DNA from: Cenococcum geophilum 1.58
Taxonomy: Eukaryota; Ascomycota; Dothideomycetes; Gloniales; Gloniaceae
DNA length: 64,000 bases
Assembly (NCBI GenBank): GCA_001692895.1
Contig: KV748182.1
Location: forward strand, 2,980,341 to 3,044,340
Direction: 5' to 3'
The notes under the pieces were generated by a model, which saw nothing but the letters and a program-made list of their open reading frames with translations, was not told where the DNA came from and made no database searches. The position numbers and the translations under genes were made by a program. Of this stretch, positions 37,001-48,950 are shown piece after piece. Position 1 is the stretch's first letter. The number at the start of each line of letters is the position of its first letter.

Positions 37001-38531
37001 ACGGGGCAAAAAGGTCCAGTTTGCTTATCCTTAGGTAGGCTCCGTAGACTAAAAGGGTAGGTACTAGTCCGTTAGGGCTAATAGTGTTATTAATGGCTTT
37101 TACGGCTATTTATAAAGCTAGTTCCTTTTAAATATTCTTATATTCGTCTATAATAATCTAGTAAGCTCTCTATAAAGCTAGGTAAGCTTACTTAATAAGC
37201 CTAACAGATTAATACGCCTTAACTAGAATAGCTTTTGTTAATATAGCTATAGCTATAGTATACTGCTAGAATTCCTTGCTAATAAAGTTCCTACTAGCGT
37301 TATAGGTAATATACTTAGGAGGTCTAAGGTATATATTAATCCAGTAGGTCCGTAAAATGTCCTAAGTATATTTTATAGATATATTTTATAACTAACGGGC
37401 GGCTTAATAGTAGGTTGCCTTATTAATTATATATAATATTAGACTGCCGTTAATGTATATAATGTCCACGTATACTAAGTAGTTAAAGTTAAGGTCCTTA
37501 TAAAGGGTAAACTTAAATCTACCTAGAGAACGTCCGTATTTCTAGTAAAAAGAGTAGTATTTGGTTAGGTGGTTAATTACCTTCCTATTAACGTCGTTAT
37601 GTCTAGAGCGTTTAAGGACTCTATATAGCTTTTCGGCTAATAGGTGGCTAAAATAGTAGTATAGTTAGTGGATTTTAGTACTAGTAAGGTAGCACGGGTT
37701 ATAGTTAAAAGATTCCTAAATATAGGTCCGTAAAGTTTCTCCCTATATAAGGAACGGGTGTCCAAATCGTTATATAATTAGTAGGGTAATATGCTTACTT
37801 TCTAGGGCAGTTATAGGGCTAATTACGGTGTCCGTAATATTATTATAGTAAACCTATAACTTATCTATGTCCGTAAGACAGAGTAGAAAAGGGGTGTCCG
37901 CTTTTATTACGTAGAAGTTAACTAGGCTAATTAGGGTCTTAACTGCTACTAATTTAATTAATGTGGTTAAGCCGATGCCGAATTAGACGTTTATAGCCCT
38001 AGTTTATATAGTATTAATATCCATATTATTATTTATGGTGGTCTTATATATAAGGTACTGTCCGTAACCTATAGTAGACTTCTTAAAGGTACCTATATCA
38101 ATTATAACGCTATAGAATTCTTTAGGGGTGTAGTGTTTTGTAGTAATATATGCAAATAGGTCCTGTTTGCGGTCCGTAACGTCTATAATAGGTCTAATAG
38201 GTATACTTACGGGCCAGTTTTTGGGTGTAATTAAGTGTATAAAGGAGCAGTCGGCTAATATGGTCGTAATATTAAAGACTTAGCTGTCCGTAAAAGGTTT
38301 AAAAGTAGTTAAGAATATCTTTAAGGTCTCCTATTCCTAAGTATTTAAGTTAAAATTAATTATAAGGGCTTCCATTAATTTATTAAGAGACTCTTCTACT
38401 TCCTTTCCTTTATAGTCTAAAATAAACTAGTTAATCTATCTGTTAAATCTCTTTTTAGACTTATTATATTCTTCCTAGGTATACCTTATAGACTAATATC
38501 CTTCCTTACTATATATAAAGCACCTCTAATT
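34042..38531 (-). pseudogene. Outer Copia pol, 3' part (zinc knuckle to RNase H), RIP-mutated
   Basis: Reverse-complement frames match the inner copy from its zinc-knuckle region (about 40,552) to the end of RNase H and the 3' leader. It is interrupted at 35,577-36,193 by a MITE, in the reverse transcriptase region. It stops at 38,536, where the inner Copia is inserted. Numerous stops are present. Confidence 0.8.
35577..36193. mobile_element. hAT-type MITE with 8-bp duplication
   Basis: This 617-bp unit is flanked by GTACAAGT on both sides (35,569-35,576 and 36,194-36,201). The right end, read on the minus strand, is CAGTGCTTTTATCC; the left end is TAGTACTTTTATTA. These are identical apart from C/T and G/A differences. 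CAGTG ends plus 8-bp duplications are hallmarks of hAT elements. The centre (about 35,740-35,930) keeps many CA/TG and looks little mutated. There is no transposase frame. Confidence 0.85.
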
Positions 38532-38536
38532 AGTTT

Positions 38537-38755
38537 TGTATAATTATAGCACGTAGTACACCAAACGCGTGGTTACGCGTTTGGTACACCAACTACTTAA
38601 GTGCTGACTTTTTAGGGGGAGGCGCGTTAGTATATAGACCACGTAGTCTACCTTAATAGAATTGACAGTCACCACCATCCTAAAGAGTATATGATACTAT
38701 ACGTATTTCGTGCCCCGGGATATAACTCACTTATATCATTAAGTTAATATAAACA
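38537..38755 (+). repeat. 5' LTR of inner Copia
   Basis: A 219-bp repeat of 44,367-44,585. It includes the near-palindrome ACCAAACGCGTGG / TTACGCGTTTGGT (about 38,559-38,584). Confidence 0.92.
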
Positions 38756-38929
38756 CTAATTAGTAAGCGCGCACAGATTAGCAATTACTTAATACCTCCC
38801 CCTAAGCGATACATAACAGTAACTACTTATTTAGACTCCTAGTACAACCTATTAAAAGGTTGGAAGCTAGGGATTACAGAACTATCACCAACTCTATATA
38901 CTTATTTAAGTCTTAGTATGGTTTACCGG

Positions 38930-39170
38930 AAGTTTATAGATGCGAATATAGACCCTTACGGAACCCCCTATCCTTAACCCCTTAAACTTTAAACCCTTTT
39001 AGACCTTTTACGGAAACCCCTTACCCCCCTATAAACCATTACGGACCTATTAATCGCCGTTACGGACCATTATAAGACCTCTTAAACTATTATAGACCCT
39101 TTAATTAATTTTACGGACCGTTATAAGACCTCCCCCACCCGTTACAAGCTACTACTACCCGCTACGTACT
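38930..39170 (+). repeat. Degenerate repeat in the Copia leader
   Basis: Short units of the type TTTACGGACC followed by TTATAAGACC recur with variation between the 5' LTR and gag. They give a C-rich, CA/TG-poor leader. The same kind of sequence occurs in reverse in the outer copy near 46,000-46,160. Confidence 0.6.
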
Positions 39171-39189
39171 ATACTATATAGTATAGCAG

Positions 39190-42100
39190 ACATAAGCAAG
39201 CAGATTAATAAAGGTCAAGAGAAATGGAGACAAGGAGTTGACCTTACGTCTATAGCTAATGTTAACAACTATATTAAGTACAAAATCCTTAAATACGGAT
39301 ATTTTAAGCTTATAAATAACAACCTGTGGGAGCAATATAAAGAAGACTTTGCGGACTTTACGGAAGATATTCTTAAGACTTATAACCCTACTGCTATCCG
39401 TAACCTACGAACCCTTTTACGTCACTAAGGTATATAGGTTAAAAAGGATAAACATGTTACTATTATACGGTCTTTATATAATATAATATAAGAGGAGGAC
39501 TAAACGGAATAGACTAAAAAGGAAATCCTAGACTAGGTTAAAGTCACTAATAAACTCTTTACTTCTTCTAAACTTAATAGCATTACTAGCCTTATACCTA
39601 ACCTACTTAACTAAATTTGTCCTATAAACCTAAGCAATTTTAGAATTAATTTTATAGGCTAAAGCATACCTAGTACTTAAGTTACGGACCGCAATACCCC
39701 CGTAACCTAAATTACGAACCGTAATACCCCCGCAAACTAAAATACGGACTAAAACCCTCCCGTTACCCAAGCTATAGATCCACAAACTACCTAAGTTATA
39801 GATCCGTAACCTACTTAAGTAAAGACCTACGGTAAGGAACTAGCTAACTTAGCTAAGCTCTATACCAACGAATCCAAATATAGCGGTAAAAATAATAACT
39901 TTAACTTTAAACTTACTATCTTTACGGACCTCTATTGGAAGGCTAATATTCCTAAATAGGAATTCAGCCAAGCCTATTTCACTATACTGCGCGGCCTAGC
40001 CCTTAACCACTACTACACTAACCTTAAGAGTAACCCCCTTAGTGTCTCCTTTAATAAGCTATGCGAAGCTATATATAACTACTTTAAAGGGCTAGAATAT
40101 AGGCGTAATATCCTTACCTAATGGAATGCGATCAAGTTACGGACTATAATCAATAAGAATACCAAAAAGTCAACTATAGAGTGCCTGTAAATTCTTATTA
40201 AAGACCTCCGGCACCTATAGCACGGCCTTAATATTAAGCTTCAAATGGACGACTTCCTATATAACAAGCTTATTACAGCTTACTAGGAAGTAGAACCCTA
40301 TAAATACGCCTACTATAAGCCCGCAGACACCGTAGCTAGTCTTATTAATAATTTATGGTCCTCTATTATAACGTACGAAGTCTTAAACCCGCTAGATAGT
40401 ACCTAAGCCTTTATCACAGATCTGCAAAACCTATAAACTAACTTAGACGCCTACTTTACGGACCGCCGCTACCGCTAGCAGCACCTATATCGACTAGGTC
40501 CTACCCATAACCCCCACAGCAACTCCTGTACAAAAGCATACCCCCGCAGACAAACCAGCCAAAAGTGCTTTATATGCGGCAAGGAAGGATGTTAGTCTAT
40601 AAGGCATACCCAGGAAGAATATACCAAGTCTAGGAAGAGACTTAATAACCGTATTAACTAGTTTATTTTAGAATACAAAGGAAAGAAAGCGGAAGAGCCT
40701 CCTAATAAGTTAATAGAAGCCCTTATAATTAACTTTAACTTAGATACTTAGGAACAGGAGACCTTAGAGACGTTCCTAACTACTTTCGGACCTTTTACGG
40801 ACAGCTAAGCCTTTAATATTACGACCGTATTAGCTAACCGCTCCTTTATACACTTAATTGCACCCAAAAACTAGCCTATAAATACACCTATTAGACCTGT
40901 TATAGACGTTACGGACCGCAAACAGGACCTATTTGTATATATTACTACTAAACGCTACACCCCTAAAGAATTCTACGGCGTTATAATTAATATAGGTGCC
41001 TCTAAGAAATCTACTGTAGGTTATAGATAATACCTTATATATAAGACCACCATAAATAATAATACGGACATTAATACTATGCAAACTGGGGCCATAAACG
41101 TCCAATTCGGCATTGGCTCAACTATATTAATTAGATTAGTAGCAGTTAAGACCCTAATTAGCCTAGTTAACTTCCACGTAGTAAAAGCGGATACCCCTTT
41201 TCTACTCTATTTTACGGATATAGATAGGTTATAAGTTTACTATAATAATGTTACGGACACCGTAATTGGCCCCGCAACTACCCTAGAAAGTAAGTATATC
41301 ACCCTACTAATTATACAACGATTTAGACACCCATTCCTTATATAGGGAGAGACTTTACGGACCTATATTTAGGAATCTTTTAACTATAACCCGTGCTACC
41401 TTACTAGTACTAAAATCCACCAACTATACCGCCGCTTTGGCCACCTATTAGCCAAAAAGCTATATAGAGTCCTTAAACGCTCTAGACATAACGACGTTAA
41501 TAGGAAGGCAATTGACCACCTAACTAAATACTGCTCTTTTTGCTAGAAATACGGACGTTCCCTAAGTAGATTTAAGTTTACCCTTTATAAGGACCTTAAC
41601 TTCAACTACTTAGTATACGTGGACATTATATATATTAACGGCAGTCTAGTATTATATATAATTAACGAGGCAACCCGCTATTAAGCCGCCCGTTAGTTAT
41701 AAAATATATCCGCAAAATATATTTAAGACATTTTACGAACCTACTAGATTAATACATACCTTAGACCTCCTAAGTATATTACCCACGACGCTAATAGGAA
41801 CTTTATTAGCAAGGAATTCCAATAGTATACTATAGCCATAGCTATTTTAATAAAAGCCATTCCAGTTAAGGCGTACTAGTCTATTAGGCTTATTAAGCGA
41901 GCTTACCTAGCCCTATAGAGAGCTTATTAGATTATTACGGACAAGTATAAGGACATTTAAAAGGAACTGGCTTTATAGATAGCCGTAAAAGCCATTAATA
42001 ACACCGCTAGCCCTAACGGATTAGTACCTACCCTCTTAGTTTACGGAGCCTACCTAAGAATAAGCAACCTAGGCCTTGCTGCCCCGTCTATTACGGAACA

Positions 42101-44150
42101 AGCAGCTGCAATACGGAAGGCAATAGCCGAAATAGTCAAATTACGGGCCAAATAAGCCATTAACAGCGCTCTATATTACCGCAACGGACCTAATATAACT
42201 TTAGTTTATAACCTCTTGCTTAATTCTAAAGTCCTTATATAGCGTAAAAGCGGTAATTAAACTGGACCTTACCGTTTACTAGCTATAGAAGACGAAATAT
42301 ATTATATATAACTCCCTAGCGGACTAACTAACTTTAGAAGCATATCTATAAAACCCTATTTTCGGTCCAAAAATACCTATACTATTAAACTAGATAAACT
42401 GGAAGCACCCGCCAAACCAGATGAACTAGAAACACCCCTACCTACTCTAGAAGTCCCCCATAAACCTACTAAACCTACCGTAAAGTGTGGCCGAGGACGC
42501 CCCCGAAAGCACCCTATAACGGAGAACCCTATAATAAAGAACTACCTAACCTCCGTAAGTATATCCGTAAAGTAATCTCCGCCTGCGGATATATTAGTTC
42601 TAGTATAAGAAACCCCTTTTACGGACTTATAACGCAAAGAGATCAACGGACTACTTAAGAAGGGCGTCTTTACGGTTATAACGGAGAAAGACGTTCCGTA
42701 AGGCGTTCGTATATTTAACTTACGCTTTATTAATAAGATTAAGCACCCTAGTACTAATAAAGCCTTTAAGAAGTTAAGGCTTATTATATAAGCCTACAAC
42801 AACTAGGGAAAGGGCTTAGTCCTTATGCAATCGCCCATAATTTAACAAGTTAGTTAATAGATTATACTTATACTTACGCCTGGACTATAGTAAACTAAGC
42901 CTATAGCCCTCTACTTACGGGACATCTTATAAGCCTATATATAATCCAATACCTACCTAAGTAGGGACATCTTTATACGACTACCCCTTAAGCTTAACTT
43001 ATAACTAGGAACAATTTTATGGGTTATAAAACCCCTTTATAGAGTGCTAGAAGCTAGAAACCACTAGTTTAAGACATACTACCAGCATTATATCCGTAAA
43101 CTTAAAACGGAACAGTCGACCTATAACCCCTGCCTTCTATATACACTATTAAACGGCCTTAATATTATTAGACTCTAAACGGATAATACCCTCTTTATAG
43201 CGGACCGGACTTTTACGGATACTAAAGAGAATAAATTATAAAAGGCTAAGTTCCTAGCAAAGCTATAAAAGCAGTTAACTAAGTAGACCCTAGTTAAGTT
43301 TAATAGAGGCTTAATTATATAAAAGGGTAACCTAATCTAGTTAACTTAGGAACGCTAAACTTAAAACCTAAGGCTTGTTATAGTAAAGCCTACGGACCTT
43401 ACTAGTTCCTATAAAGAGACCCGTAAAACCGTAAATATAAAGGACTAATACGTCGCATAGCGTGCAAGAGGCGCCTATATTACTATAGTCTATTAACCCA
43501 AATCTGCCTATAACTTATCCTTTGCGGCCCAGGTAATAGATCCGCAAGAGGAAGATATTAAGCAGCTAAATAAGCGTATTTAGTGGCAAATTAATAATAT
43601 AATAAGAGGATTTACTTTTGTACCACTAGACCTAAATTCCCTTAGCGTAATAGTATTTATGGACGCCTCCTTTGCCAATAATAGGGACCTATTATCGCAA
43701 ATTGGCTTCGTAATTGTACTTACGGACTATAATTAGGACGCAAATATACTATATTGGTCTTTAATTAAATGCAAATGAGTAACCCGTAGCGTACTAGCTT
43801 CTAAACTATATATACTAGCCTATGGCTTTAATATAGTAGCCGCAATCAAATTAACAATCTAGAAGATCCTATAATTGGAGCAGCTACCCCTGGTTTTATA
43901 TACTAATTTAAAGTCCCTCTATAACTGCCTAGTTAAACTAGGTATAATATAGAAGAAGAGGCTTATGGTCAACCTAATATGCTTACATTAGGCCTACGAA
44001 CGATGTGAGATTACGGAGGTTAAATGGATTAGCACTGAAGACAACCTAGTAGACGCTATAACTAAGGTAAAGCTATGCTAAGCTCTTAAAACCCTAATTG
44101 ACATAAACAAGCTTAACCTAAGGGTTATAGAATGGGTGGAACGAGACTAA
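39190..44150 (+). pseudogene. Inner Copia Gag-Pol, RIP-mutated
   Basis: The frame opens DISKQINKGQEKWRQG near 39,190. A zinc knuckle reads CFICGKEGC.SIRH at about 40,569. The protease box is INIGASKKSTVGY (about 40,985), with IDTGAS expected. The integrase head has H-H-C-C spacing in HQLYRRFGHLLAKKL...YCSFC (about 41,430-41,545). The reverse transcriptase covers about 42,600-43,450 and RNase H shows MDASFANNRDLLSQIGFVIV with VTRSVLASKLY (43,660-43,815), typical of Copia. TAG/TAA replace Gln/Trp at dozens of sites. Confidence 0.85.
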
Positions 44151-44366
44151 CGGAGCACTTATGGTTCATTTACGGCCCGTTGGAAGGCCGTACGGTCTAC
44201 TTTACGGACCGTAAGTAGGACTTACGACCAGCTTAGAGCACCGTTTGGAAGGCAGCCCAAAAGGCACCTCGGGAGGGATTTCCTATGTATTTCTTTTATG
44301 TTTTACGGCTCCATTAAAGCAATTACGGAGGTTAGATATAATTAAGTCATTTCCAAGTACCGCCAG

Positions 44367-44585
44367 TGTATAATTACAGCACGTGGTACACTAAACGCGT
44401 GGTTACGCGTTTGGTGCACCAACTACTTAGGTGCTAACTAATTAGGGGGAGGCGCGTTAGTATATAGACCACGTAGTCTACCTCAATAGAATCGACAGTT
44501 ACCACTATCCTAAAGAGCATATGATACTATACGTATTTCGTGCCCCGGGATATGACTTACTTGTATTATTAAGTTGATATAAACA
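44367..44585 (+). repeat. 3' LTR of inner Copia
   Basis: The 219-bp partner of 38,537-38,755, followed directly by the AGTTT duplication and then by the gag of the outer Copia. Confidence 0.92.
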
Positions 44586-44590
44586 AGTTT

Positions 44591-46355
44591 GTTTGCGGGG
44601 GTGTACTTTTATATAGAAGTTGCTATAGGGGTTATAGGTAGGACCTAGTTAATATAGGTGCTGCTAGCGGTAGCGGTAGTCCGTAAAGTAGGCATCTAAG
44701 TTAGTTTATAATTTTTGTAGGTCCGTAATAAAGGCTTAAGTACTACCTAGTGGGTTTAAGGCTTTATACATTATAATAGAGGACCGTAAATTGTTAATAA
44801 GGCCAGCTATAGTGTCTGCGGGCTTATAATAGGTGTATTTACAGGGTTCTATTTCCTAGTAAGCCGTAATAAGTTTATTATATAGGAAGTCGTCTATTTA
44901 AAGCTTAATATTAAGACCGTACTATAGGTGGCGGAGGTCTTTAATAAGGATTTATAGGCACTTTATAGTCAATTTTTTAGTATTCTTATCTATTATGGTC
45001 CGTAACTTAGTCGCATTCTATTAGGTAAGAATATTACGCTTATATTCTAGTTCTTTAAAGTAGTTATATATGGCTTTATATAGCTTATTAAAGGAAACAC
45101 CAAGGGGGTTACTCTTAAGGTTGGTGTAGTAGTAGTTAAGTGCTAGGCCGCGCAGTATAGTAGAGTAGGCTTAGCTAAACTCTTATTTAGGAATATTAGC
45201 CTTCTAACAGAGGTCCGTAAAGATAGTTAGTTTAAAGTTAAAGTTATCGTTTTCACCGCTATACTTAGATTCGTCGGTATAGAGCTTAGCTAGGTTAGCT
45301 AGTTCCTTACTATAAGTCTTTACTTAGATAGTGTATAGATCTATAACTTAAATAACAGAAGGGGTTTAGTCCGTATTTTGGTTTACGGGAGTATTATAGT
45401 CCATAATTTGGGTTACGGGGGTATTACGGTCCGTAACTTAAGTACTAGGTATACTTTAGCCCGTAAAATTAATTCTAAAACTGCTTAAGTTTATAGGACG
45501 GATTTAGTTAAGTAGGTTAGGTATAAGACTAGCAATCCTATTAAGTTTGGAAAAAGTAAAGAGTTCTTTAGTAGCTTTAACCTAGTCTAGGATTTCCTCT
45601 TTAGTTTATTCTATTTGGTCCTTCTTATATATTATATTATATAAAAACCATACAACAGTAACTTATTTATCCCTTTTAACCTATACGCCTTAGTAACGTA
45701 AAAGAGTTCGTAGGTTACGGATGGTAGTAGGGTTATAGGCCTTAAAAATGGCTTCCGTAAAGTCCACAAAGTCTTCCTAATATTGCTCCTATAGGTTATT
45801 ATTTATAAGCTTAAAATATTTATATTTAAGAACTTTAAATTTAATATAGTTGTTGATATCGGTTATAGATATAAGGTTAACTCCCTACCTCTACTTTTCT
45901 TAACCTTTATTAACTTGCTTACTAATATCTGCTATACTATATATATAGTATAGTGCGTAGTAGGTAGAAGAGGTCTTATAGTGGTCCGTAAAATTAGTTA
46001 ACGGGTCCGTAGCGGTTCGTAAAAGGGTAAGGGTGTCCGTAAGGGGTCTTAATAGGTCCGTAGTAGTTCGCAGAGGGGTAGGAGGTCTCCGTAACGGTCC
46101 GTAAAGGTAATTAATAAGTCCGTAACGGTTTATAAAAGGGTAAAGGGTTCCATACAGGTCTATATTCGCGTCTATTATACTTTTAGTAAACCGTACTAAG
46201 ACTTAAATAAGTATACGGAGTTAGTGATAAGTCCGTAATCCTTAACTTCCGACCTTTTAGTAGGTTGTACTAGGAGTCTAAACGGGTGGTCGCTGTCGTG
46301 ATCGCTTAGTAGGAGGTGTTAAGTGATTGCTAATCTATGCGCGCTTACTAATTAG
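44591..46355 (-). pseudogene. Outer Copia gag, 5' part, RIP-mutated
   Basis: This is the reverse complement of the inner copy's gag from its start to just before the zinc knuckle. It continues across the inner insertion to 38,531. It ends against the outer 5' LTR at 46,356. Confidence 0.8.
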
Positions 46356-46626
46356 TGTTTATACCAACTTAATAGTATAAGTAAGTTATATCCCAGGGCA
46401 CGAAATATATATAGTATTGTATACTCTTTAGGATAGTGGTAACTATTAATTATATAAAGTAGACTACGTAGTCTATATACTAATGCGCCTCCCCCTTAAT
46501 TAGTTAGTGCTCTAGAAGTGCACTAGACGCGTAAGCGGGTAGTTAGTGCACCGAACGCGTAAATATGTGGTTGATGTACCGAACGCGTAAGCACGCGGTT
46601 GGTATAATAGGTGCTGTAATTATATA
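46356..46626 (-). repeat. 5' LTR of outer Copia
   Basis: 271 bp, the same length as its partner at 33,771-34,041. Its outer end reads TATATA where TATACA is expected, a RIP-type change. ATTAG follows. Confidence 0.9.
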
Positions 46627-46631
46627 ATTAG

Positions 46632-48950
46632 CGTTCTTTTAAACAAACTTTATTACCTACCTATTTTTAGAGACCTCTATATACAAATTTCCCTATAGTA
46701 TTTAAGCCGTATAGGTTAATTTAAGCTCTATAAGCGTCCTATTAATTTACTTAATAGGTACCTTCTTCTTTCCTTTTATAGTTAGAGCCACCTTAAGATC
46801 GCCTTTAAGATCCCCCTATTCTTTACATTGTATTTTAGATATTTAAACGGTTCCTATAACTCTAATACTAAGGCCTCGTAGTTTAGTAAGAAGCTTAACG
46901 CTTACAAATAGGTTATTAAGCTATATAACGTGCTTATTAGGTAGGTAAAGGCGTTTCTTTATTTTGGCGTTATTTTAAAGGAGTAAATTAAAGACTACTA
47001 CCTACGTCTTTTAAAAAGCTTTTTTTCTATAAAAGATTAATCTAAATTAACTAGGTATAAGGGATATTATTATAGTTTCCTTGGGATACCCATTAAATAG
47101 TTATTAATTACGTATTAAAGGTACGTACCCTTAGTATATAATCTCTCCAATCCTAAAGGCCTTACCTCATGGATTCGTCTTCCCTACAATCCATTCTATT
47201 CCTATAATCGTGCCTTATAGCCCCCTATCTATAAAGTCCCCTTATATTTAAATCCTTTATACTCCTTCTAGAAGAGTAGTCGACTCTAAAGAATGAGATT
47301 ATTAATTTACTTATTTATTTATATTAACCATTCCTCTTTTAAAATCTCAAGATAACCTAAATAAAAACTCTACGGATACCCTATAAAAGGCCGCCGATAT
47401 AAGGTAAAAAGGCACCCTTAATAGTAAGAGATTATAAGTATATAAGACTTTAGGCAAGACGGCAGTATAAGTTCTAGCATATAAATATACTAGGAGCTTA
47501 AGGACTTTTATATACCTATAGTTACTAATAATATTTATAAAAAAAAAACGTAGATACCTCTATAATAGTTATACTACCATTAGAAAGCAGCTAAGACTTA
47601 TTTAGCTTAGCTTAGGCTAATTAGAAGATTAAGCGTAATATATAACTCTAAGATATTTCCTTAAGCTAGAAATACTAGAAGAATAGACTAATATATCTAA
47701 TTAGGGACCTAACTGGAACCCTTTTAGAGAACCTCTAACCTATAATTAATATAATAGCGATATATAGACAGCTTATAAGCTAATTAGGTTTACCCCTTTA
47801 GGTAACCTAATATAACTACTAACTTAGGACTTAAGCCTTATAGTAAGACTTATACTAGCTACTAGCGCGAATACTACGCTAATAGTTAGAGTCTCTATAG
47901 GCCTAAGTTTAGGAAATTAGAAGCCCCTAGCTATCCCTATTTAAGAAAGATATTAGAAAGCTACTATAAGGCTCTTAGAAGCTATATAGGAAGGAGCTAC
48001 TAATAAATATATTAGAAACCTTTAGGGGTAAGGCTAGATCTAGTAGATCTTAATTTAGGCTAAATAATTTTTTTTATAACTGACCTAGGACTAAGGGCTC
48101 CTTAGGGGCTACTTTATACTAACCTAAGGGGGTATAAAAGACTTAAAGAGGTATCTATATAACGAGCGGAAGAAAGATATAAACTAATTAACTAAGGCCT
48201 CTAATAGTCTAGAACTCCGCTATAGACTTAAGGCTTATAATTTAGATAATTAGGTTCCTAAAGTAGATAACTTCTTTAAGATATTGGTAATATAAGACGA
48301 TACTAGAGAATATACCTAATATATTATTAGTAAGATTAAAGATCTATTACTAAACTAAGTTATACTTAATTAGCTTAATAAAGATTAAATTATTATATAG
48401 CTATAGCTATAGACCTTTTTAAAGAATTAGATATAGGATCCGTATATTATATATTATAATAGCGTAAAATAATTCTAGAATAGTATATAGCGTAATAATA
48501 AAGATTTCCACTAGTTTATAAACTTTATAGAAAATTAAGCGTAATAGATAAGTCTAGAGCCCTTTAAAAATTGGGATAGCAGTATCTATAAGTAAGAGAA
48601 GATTAGATTTATCTAGGCTAGAATTAAGCTGTTAATTTATAATAAAATAAAGCGCGTAGGAGCCCTATTATAGATTACTATATATACTAATTTTAAACAG
48701 GCGGTTCTAAATACTAAAGACGCGGTAAGGAACTAGAACCCTTCTAATAGAAAGCTAAAGGGTTACTAAAAGCGCGGGTACTCTAGCAGTAATATAGGGT
48801 AGACTTAACCTTTAAAGAAACCTTTTTTTAAAGAGAGTATTAGAAGGGTTAAAGCTAGGAACCCTAAGTAGTAGAAAAGAGTCTTAGAGCTAATTCGGTA
48901 CCCGTCTAACACCCTTATAGAAATACTCTAAGAAGTATTTGTCCGTGCAC
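46632..48950 (+). mobile_element. RIP-mutated retroelement fragment, probable gag-like frames
   Basis: A frame with only RIP-type stops runs about 46,790-47,295, but I do not recognise its product. A second runs about 48,100-48,900 and is rich in Lys, Asn and former Gln codons. It contains EPFKNWDSSIYK and RVGALL.ITIYTNFKQAVL, which look like a retrotransposon Gag. The element ends abruptly at about 48,950 against ordinary DNA. Its LTRs were not found. Confidence 0.4.

Larger units (their letters stand above)
38537..44585 (+). mobile_element. Inner Copia element, complete, plus strand
   Basis: This 6,049-bp element has 219-bp LTRs (38,537-38,755 and 44,367-44,585), which start TGTATAATTA and end ATATAAACA. 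It is flanked by AGTTT on both sides (38,532-38,536 and 44,586-44,590). It interrupts the gag zinc-knuckle region of another member of the same family on the opposite strand. The domain order Gag, protease, integrase, reverse transcriptase, RNase H identifies Copia/Ty1. It is RIP-mutated and not autonomous. Confidence 0.93.
33771..46626 (-). mobile_element. Outer Copia element, minus strand, split by two insertions
   Basis: The 271-bp LTRs at 33,771-34,041 (its 3' LTR) and 46,356-46,626 (its 5' LTR) are flanked by ATTAG on both sides (33,766-33,770 and 46,627-46,631). The inner parts match, in reverse complement, the plus-strand Copia at 38,537-44,585. Removing that inner element, its 5-base duplication, and the 617-bp MITE with its 8-base duplication leaves about 6.18 kb. 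This is close to the inner copy's 6.05 kb once the longer LTRs are counted. It is RIP-mutated throughout. Confidence 0.9.
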
